Assembly (NCBI GenBank): GCA_002897775.1 | Contig: BDTR01000029.1 | Coordinates: 5,001 to 69,000, forward strand | Direction: 5' to 3' | Source: a bacterium BMS3Bbin08 | GTDB taxonomy: Bacteria; Nitrospirota; Thermodesulfovibrionia; UBA6902; BMS3Bbin08 | DNA: 64,000 nucleotides | Shown here: piece after piece, positions 59,213 to 64,000 of the stretch | Layout of the letters: each line of letters opens with the position of its first letter | Position numbering within the stretch: position 1 is the first letter of the stretch | The notes under the pieces: model-generated | The model's database searches: none | The model's input: only the letters and a program-made list of their open reading frames with translations | Told to the model about the DNA's origin: nothing | Position numbers and translations under genes: made by a program

Positions 59213-60832
59213 ATGGCGAAAGAAAAAGGGAAGACCGTGGCAAAGGCAGAAGAATCCGGCTTGCTCCACCTTGTTACAAAGACCCTTGGTATCGGAGTAA
59301 TTATCCGCACGTCCGAGGGGTTGCGGGCGGCAAACCGGCAGATGGAGCTTTTCGCGGAGAAGTACGGAGGCCTGTCCGCCTTTGATATCCATGATTCTGA
59401 AAGCCTGGAACTGCCCCTGTCGGACAGTAAAGGCAGCCGGCGGGTCTTCCACATAACAAGCGTTGATTCTGATAAGGAAAAAATACTTCTGGTCAGAGAT
59501 ATTACCGAGCTCAATGAGCAGAGAACGTCCCTGGAGCAGCTTGCGCTTCACGATCCGTTGACCGGCATTCCGAACCGCGCGTTATTCTATAACCGCCTGG
59601 AGCATGCCATCCTTGTGGTACGGCGCGAGAACAGGCCCACTGCTCTGCTCATGCTGGACATTGATGGTTTTAAGGAAATAAATGACAGCATGGGACATGA
59701 TATAGGCGACCAGGTGCTGAAACAGGTCGCGGAGCGTTTGCCAGGCCCTCTGAGAAAATCCGATACAGTCGCGCGTTTTGGCGGCGACGAGTTTGTAATA
59801 CTGCTGCCTACCGCGGACATTGAACAGGCCAACCGCGCGGCAGGCAGGCTTTTGAGCGCGCTTGAACAGCCCTTTAATGTTGGAAATGCCAGCATACATC
59901 TGGGGGCAAGTATCGGTATCGTGCTTTGCCCTGAACATGGCGAAGACGCTGACACCCTGATACAGCGCGCGGACGCGGCTGTATGTATAGCGAAACAGAC
60001 ACGGTCCGCCGTTGTTATTTATAACCCCAGGCAGGACCGGTACAGCCGGGACCGGCTTGTGCTGATTAAGGAACTGCGTTACGCCATAGAGAATGAAGAA
60101 CTTGTTCTTCACTACCAGCCCAAGGTCAACTGCAGAACCGGACGTATCAACGGTATGGAGGCATTAGTCCGCTGGAATCATCCGGATCACGGCCTGATAA
60201 TGCCTAATGATTTTATTCCGCTGGCAGAGCAGACAGGGTTGATCAAACAGCTGACAACATGGGTTCTGAGCACGGCCCTGCAACAGCTTGGCCGTTGGCA
60301 GAAAGCGGGTTTTAATCTGAGGTTATCGATAAATCTTTCCACCAGAAACCTTCTGGACCCTCACTTTATAGATGAGATCGCAAAGCGGCTGGAGGCGAGC
60401 GCTATTAAGCCGTCACTGCTTGAGCTCGAGATCACAGAAAGCGCCATAATGATCGACCCTGACCTTTCGTTGAAGATCCTTGCTGACCTGGACGCGCTCG
60501 GCATCCGCATTTCAATTGACGACTTTGGTACAGGGCATTCCTCTCTGGCTTATCTCAGGAAAATGCCGGTAGATGAGATCAAGATCGATAAGACCTTTAT
60601 CTCCAATATACTGGTGGATAACAACGACGCTATCATAGTACGTACAATTGTTGAGCTTGCGCACAATCTGGGTATCCAGGTCATTGCAGAAGGTGTGGAG
60701 TCCGAGGGTGTATGCGATATGCTGAAAGATATGGGTTGCGATAATATTCAGGGTTATCTGATCAGCAGGCCTATTCCAGCGGAGGACTTCGAAGAGTGGC
60801 TCGAGACGTCAGACTGGTATAAGGGAAAGTAA
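59213..60832 (+). CDS. GGDEF-EAL protein (c-di-GMP turnover)
   Basis: 539 residues, no membrane segment. The N-terminal ~110 residues are PAS-like (GIGVIIRTSEGLRAANRQME). The GGDEF domain is intact (RFGGDEFVIL), and an RxxD inhibitory site (RKSD) stands five residues before it. The EAL domain is intact as well: MEALVRWNHP, then LSINLSTRNL, EITES, ISIDDFGTGHSSLAYLR and DEIKIDKTFI. Both activities are possible; which dominates cannot be told. It diverges from the T2SS operon, and a shortened paralogue follows 154 bases downstream. No clear ribosome binding site. Confidence 0.95.
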   Translation: MAKEKGKTVAKAEESGLLHLVTKTLGIGVIIRTSEGLRAANRQMELFAEKYGGLSAFDIHDSESLELPLSDSKGSRRVFHITSVDSDKEKILLVRDITELNEQRTSLEQLALHDPLTGIPNRALFYNRLEHAILVVRRENRPTALLMLDIDGFKEINDSMGHDIGDQVLKQVAERLPGPLRKSDTVARFGGDEFVILLPTADIEQANRAAGRLLSALEQPFNVGNASIHLGASIGIVLCPEHGEDADTLIQRADAAVCIAKQTRSAVVIYNPRQDRYSRDRLVLIKELRYAIENEELVLHYQPKVNCRTGRINGMEALVRWNHPDHGLIMPNDFIPLAEQTGLIKQLTTWVLSTALQQLGRWQKAGFNLRLSINLSTRNLLDPHFIDEIAKRLEASAIKPSLLELEITESAIMIDPDLSLKILADLDALGIRISIDDFGTGHSSLAYLRKMPVDEIKIDKTFISNILVDNNDAIIVRTIVELAHNLGIQVIAEGVESEGVCDMLKDMGCDNIQGYLISRPIPAEDFEEWLETSDWYKGK

Positions 60833-60986
60833 AAAACTCATCAATTAACTTTTTCCCCGTGTTGCTCCTCAGAGCGGAATTACACGTTTCTTCAGGAGCG
60901 CTGTCAGTTGTCTGAATGTTTATTCTTTGTGTATGCCGGAGTCGCGGACGGACCGGCAGCTCCAAACAGATAAAAAGGATACAGAG

Positions 60987-61475
60987 ATGACCGAAAAAGA
61001 AAAATATCATGACCTGCTCCATTCAGTAGGAGAGGCCATGGGTGTAGGAGTCATTATAAGTACACCTGAACCGCGCGCGCTGGAGGTCCTGATGCAGCTT
61101 GACGCCCTCGGGGTCAGGCTCTCTATTGATGATTTTGGCAAGGGCTACTCATCGCTTGCCTATCTTAAAAGACTGCCTGTGAGCGAGATCAAGATCGACA
61201 AGTCTTTTGTAATGAACATGGCAGAGGATGAGAACGACGCGCTGATCGTTCATTCGACAATAGAGCTTGCTCACAACCTGGGTCTTAAGGTCCTTGCCGA
61301 GGGTGTTGTCAACGAAGAGGTATGGAACACGCTTAAAAACCTCGGCTGTGATTCAGCGCAGGGGCACTATATCAGCCCTCCGGTTTCTGCCAGGGATTTT
61401 ACGCGCTGGCTGAAGGAATCGGGATGGGGGATACAAAGAAAGGACGCCGGGGAGAAGCAGCCGTTCGGAAGATAG
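60987..61475 (+). pseudogene. Internally deleted paralogue of the GGDEF-EAL protein
   Basis: 162 residues. The first ~30 residues (LLHSVGEAMGVGVIISTPE) correspond to residues 17-36 of the upstream gene (LLHLVTKTLGIGVIIRTSEG). The next residues correspond to its position about 425 onwards (MQLDALGVRLSIDDFGKGYS, VSEIKIDKSF, LAEGVVNEE). The whole GGDEF domain and the front half of the EAL domain, with the EAL motif itself, are lost in one in-frame deletion of about 380 codons. The frame is open and has an AAAGGA site, so a short protein may be made, but it cannot be a phosphodiesterase. Confidence 0.8.
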
Positions 61476-61544
61476 GGCAATACATTATTGCCTGTCCCCG
61501 GGATATATCACCCGCCGGACAGCCGGTTGACCGGACCGGTCTTT

Positions 61545-62348
61545 CTATAGTTTCGCGTCTTTCAGGGCGTCCTTACAGGGGCATTTTCTTTTTTCCGGAA
61601 CGTGCCTGAAGATTTGTTCGAGCAATCGCCTGATCTTCTCTGTTGATGCTTTCATTCCATCCATAACTTCTTTGGTCGTAAGTTTTCCACTGGTTATTCC
61701 CGCGGCATAGTTGGCAACTACTGAAATTCCGGAGTAGCATATTTCCAGTTCCCTTGCCAGAGAGGCTTCGGGCATTCCGGTCATGCCGACCACGCTTCCG
61801 CCCAGCCTTGCGAACGCCCTTATTTCAGCGGCTGTTTCCAGTCTCGGTCCTTCGACAGCCATGTATGTTCCCCCATTTTTCAAAGGGACCTTTGAGGTCT
61901 GGCCTGATCTCAGAATGACCTTGCGCATTTCAGGGCAGTACGGTCCCGTGAGATCTATATGGACCACTTCAGCGCGCCGCCCGGCTGTCTTTCCTTCGTA
62001 GAACGTTGAAGCGCGGGCCTTTGTCATGTCAATTATCTGGTCAAGTATGACCACTGTTCCCGGCTTCAGGTCTTTTTTAATACCGCCGACCGCGCCCACC
62101 GATATGATCCTCTGAACCCCGAGTTTTTTAAATCCCCAGATATTTGCCCTGTAGTTGATCAAATGCGGCGGAATATCGTGACGGCTGCCATGACGCGGAA
62201 GGAACGAGACCTCAGTATCTCCGGTCCGGCCTATAACGTATTCGTCAGAAGGCCTGCCGAAAGGTGTGCTGATCTTTTTTCTTTTGCTGACGCGCAGACC
62301 TTTTATCTCATACAACCCGCTGCCGCCTATTACGCCTATTTTCTTCAT
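61545..62348 (-). CDS. mtnP: 5'-methylthioadenosine / methylthioinosine phosphorylase
   Basis: 267 residues of the PNP/MTAP family. GVIGGSGLYEI, the phosphate-binding FLPRHGSRHDIPPHLINYRA, SVGAVGGIKKDLKPG and VGMTGMPEASLARELEICYS are present. The family cleaves 5'-methylthio-nucleosides in methionine salvage and polyamine metabolism. The base-specificity loop reads ANYAAG where MTAP enzymes have two Asp (DYD); Asn and Ala there are typical of 6-oxopurine enzymes, so methylthioinosine (MTIP) may be the true substrate. It is transcribed towards the EAL remnant. Confidence 0.9.
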   Translation of the reverse strand: MKKIGVIGGSGLYEIKGLRVSKRKKISTPFGRPSDEYVIGRTGDTEVSFLPRHGSRHDIPPHLINYRANIWGFKKLGVQRIISVGAVGGIKKDLKPGTVVILDQIIDMTKARASTFYEGKTAGRRAEVVHIDLTGPYCPEMRKVILRSGQTSKVPLKNGGTYMAVEGPRLETAAEIRAFARLGGSVVGMTGMPEASLARELEICYSGISVVANYAAGITSGKLTTKEVMDGMKASTEKIRRLLEQIFRHVPEKRKCPCKDALKDAKL

Positions 62349-62517
62349 ACGTTCCCCTTCACATTAACCGCATATCACGTGTGAGACGCGAAACAGGATA
62401 TATTGTATAATAAACCGGTTCTTTTAAGCACGGAAAAATCAGATTCTAAATCCGGGATCCTGTGTGCCGGATCCATCGTAAGTTTATTAGCTTAGTAAAA
62501 TCCCTGAAGGAGGCAGC

Positions 62518-63912
62518 ATGAAGACCATACCTGACGAGTTGGCGGAGCGGATACTAAAAAAAGCTGTTTCAAGAGGCGGGGACTACGCTGATATATTTGT
62601 GGAGCATAAGGACCAGGTATCCCTTCAGCTTGAGGATGACAAGATCGAAAAGGTCATTTCCGGAATTGACGCGGGGATAGGTGTCCGGGTCATTTTCAGG
62701 GACAGGACCGCGTACGCGTACAGCAATGAATTCTCAGAATCCGCGCTTTTGCATCTCGCGGACACCGTCAGCAGGGCCGCTGAAGAAAAAACAGATGTGA
62801 CCATTAATTTGAAAAAAGCCGGACCGCGGGTCGATTTCAAAATTAAGCTCGATCCCCGGGCGGTGGGAATGGAAAGAAAGATCCGGCTGGTTGAGGATGC
62901 CAACAGGACGGCCAGAAAGGTCAGCGGCAAGATCAGGCAGGTCTCAGTTAATTACCGGGATTTTGTGCAAAATATTTATATAGCGACGTCTGACGGTGTG
63001 ATCGCGGAGGACGAACGAATTCATACGGTTGCCATTGTGCATGTGGTGGCCGCCGATGGAGATGTACTGCAGACAGGATATGAACCTGTTGGAGGGCTTA
63101 TAGGCTTTGAACTTTTTGAAGAGCATTCTTTTGAAGAGACAGCCCGGAATGTGGCGCGAAAGGCAGTGGCCATGCTAGGCGCGCAAAAGATCTCCGGCGG
63201 CAGAATGCCGGTTGTGATCTCAGCGGCTGCAGGGGGGACCATGATCCACGAGGCTGTGGGACACGGCCTTGAGGCGGACCTGGTGCAGCAGGGACTCTCA
63301 GTGTTTTCGAACAGGAAGGGGCAGCAGATCGCGTCAGAACTGGTTACTGTGATCGATGATTCGACCCTGCCTAACAGGAGAGGCTCGTTCAGATTTGATG
63401 ACGAGGGTTGGCCGTCCCAGAGAACGGTTTTGGTTGAAAAGGGAATATTAAAGGGATTTATGTATGACAGATTGACCGCGATGAAAGATAAGTGTGCCTC
63501 TACAGGCAACGGCCGCCGTGAATCTTATGAGTCCAGGCCGATCCCCAGGATGACAAATACGTTCATTGCTCCGGGCGTCAGTGACCCGCTGGAGATCATA
63601 AGGTCGGTGGACAGGGGTTTTTTTGTCAGGAAGATGGGGGGCGGGCAGGTAAATACTGTAACCGGTGAGTTTGTATTTGAGGTCTCTGAAGGCTATATAG
63701 TGGAAAAGGGACAGATCAGCGAGCCGGTGAGGGGAGCGACACTTATCGGCAATGGGCCGGAGGTGCTTAGATCAATTGATATGGTGGGTAATGACCTTGG
63801 TTTTTCCATCGGCACATGCGGCAAAGACGCCCAGGGAGTACCGGTCTCTGACGCGATGCCGACTGTACGGATTCCGGATATAGTTGTGGGCGGAAAGGTA
63901 CAGGGTGGGTAA
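62518..63912 (+). CDS. tldD: Metalloprotease TldD
   Basis: 464 residues, near the family length. The zinc motif HEAVGH lies at residues 244-249 in GGTMIHEAVGHGLEADLVQQ, with the third ligand expected near the C-terminal STGNGRRESYESRP and IGTCGKDAQGVPVSDAMPTV blocks. TldD and its inactive partner TldE (PmbA) degrade small peptides and mature some RiPPs (microcin B17, with CcdA degradation also known). tldE would be expected just downstream, beyond the window. A GGAGG site precedes the ATG. Confidence 0.96.
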   Translation: MKTIPDELAERILKKAVSRGGDYADIFVEHKDQVSLQLEDDKIEKVISGIDAGIGVRVIFRDRTAYAYSNEFSESALLHLADTVSRAAEEKTDVTINLKKAGPRVDFKIKLDPRAVGMERKIRLVEDANRTARKVSGKIRQVSVNYRDFVQNIYIATSDGVIAEDERIHTVAIVHVVAADGDVLQTGYEPVGGLIGFELFEEHSFEETARNVARKAVAMLGAQKISGGRMPVVISAAAGGTMIHEAVGHGLEADLVQQGLSVFSNRKGQQIASELVTVIDDSTLPNRRGSFRFDDEGWPSQRTVLVEKGILKGFMYDRLTAMKDKCASTGNGRRESYESRPIPRMTNTFIAPGVSDPLEIIRSVDRGFFVRKMGGGQVNTVTGEFVFEVSEGYIVEKGQISEPVRGATLIGNGPEVLRSIDMVGNDLGFSIGTCGKDAQGVPVSDAMPTVRIPDIVVGGKVQGG

Positions 63913-64000
63913 AATTAATACATATAAATAGCTTAAATGAGACAGTCCCGCGCCTGACGCCCTTGTTTTTTAAGAAAAAACACATCTGGTATGTAAATTG

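Overview
The window is a bacterial chromosomal segment from an uncultured-looking, moderately GC-balanced Gram-negative lineage. The envelope type is shown by a complete type II secretion operon with an outer-membrane secretin, a periplasmic DegP-type protease and lipoprotein-like genes. The gene set (rplM-rpsI-argC-argJ, lysA/dapF/dapB, larB/larC, GlnRS, a GspN-containing T2SS, HD-GYP and GGDEF/EAL signalling) and the abundance of dispersed palindromes and word-like degenerate repeats would fit Nitrospirota, Desulfobacterota or Omnitrophota. I cannot fix the phylum from the sequence alone. Layout: 1-229 is the 3' end of a 23S rRNA gene with no 5S behind it; then rpoD (+). From 2057 to 6741 the minus strand carries a LysM protein, argJ, argC, rpsI and rplM. 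At 6915-7100 (-) lies a small two-CXXC protein with an in-frame TGA, a selenoprotein candidate. From 7599 to 11506 (+) is a compact operon encoding a ketoreductase, a catalytically dead ketosynthase partner (CLF), an ACP, a FabZ-like dehydratase and an active ketosynthase. This is the composition of a highly reducing type II polyketide synthase that makes polyenes. An insertion (11507-13780) carrying an AAA/DUF4143 ATPase and a MNT/HEPN pair, flanked by broken copies of the ketosynthase and reductase genes, separates it from a thioester-reductase-like SDR and a CrtI-like desaturase. These are followed without a break by two sensor histidine kinases and an HD-GYP response regulator (to 21738). 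From 21814 to 25979 (-) are dapB, yacG, dapF, a DUF559 protein and lysA, with dapA absent. tilS (26086) is followed by a two-gene defence patch: a MmeI-like type IIL restriction-modification enzyme (27513-30350) and, convergent to it, a SIR2-STAND-repeat protein ending in a cold-shock-like domain (30575-33715). From 34011 to 41589 (+) are gltX, glnS, gpsA, larB and larC, interspersed with two four-helix-bundle genes that sit between inverted runs of degenerate repeats. Then come degP (-), nadE (+), a broken GIY-YIG gene, a small lipoprotein, a small holin-like membrane protein and ribD (-). From 47855 to 59097 (-) is a 12-gene type II secretion operon gspC-D-E-F-G-H-I-J-K-L-M-N. The window closes with a GGDEF-EAL protein, an internally deleted paralogue of it, a methylthio-nucleoside phosphorylase (-) and tldD (+). 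The recurring theme is repeat invasion. Several unrelated repeat families lie between genes, supply stop codons (LysM protein, HD-GYP regulator, dapB), end in promoter-like TATAAT boxes (before rpsI, nadE and the holin-like gene) and have been read in frame into proteins (DapF, LarC, RibD, the FabZ-like dehydratase, and the prepilin leaders of four or five pseudopilins).
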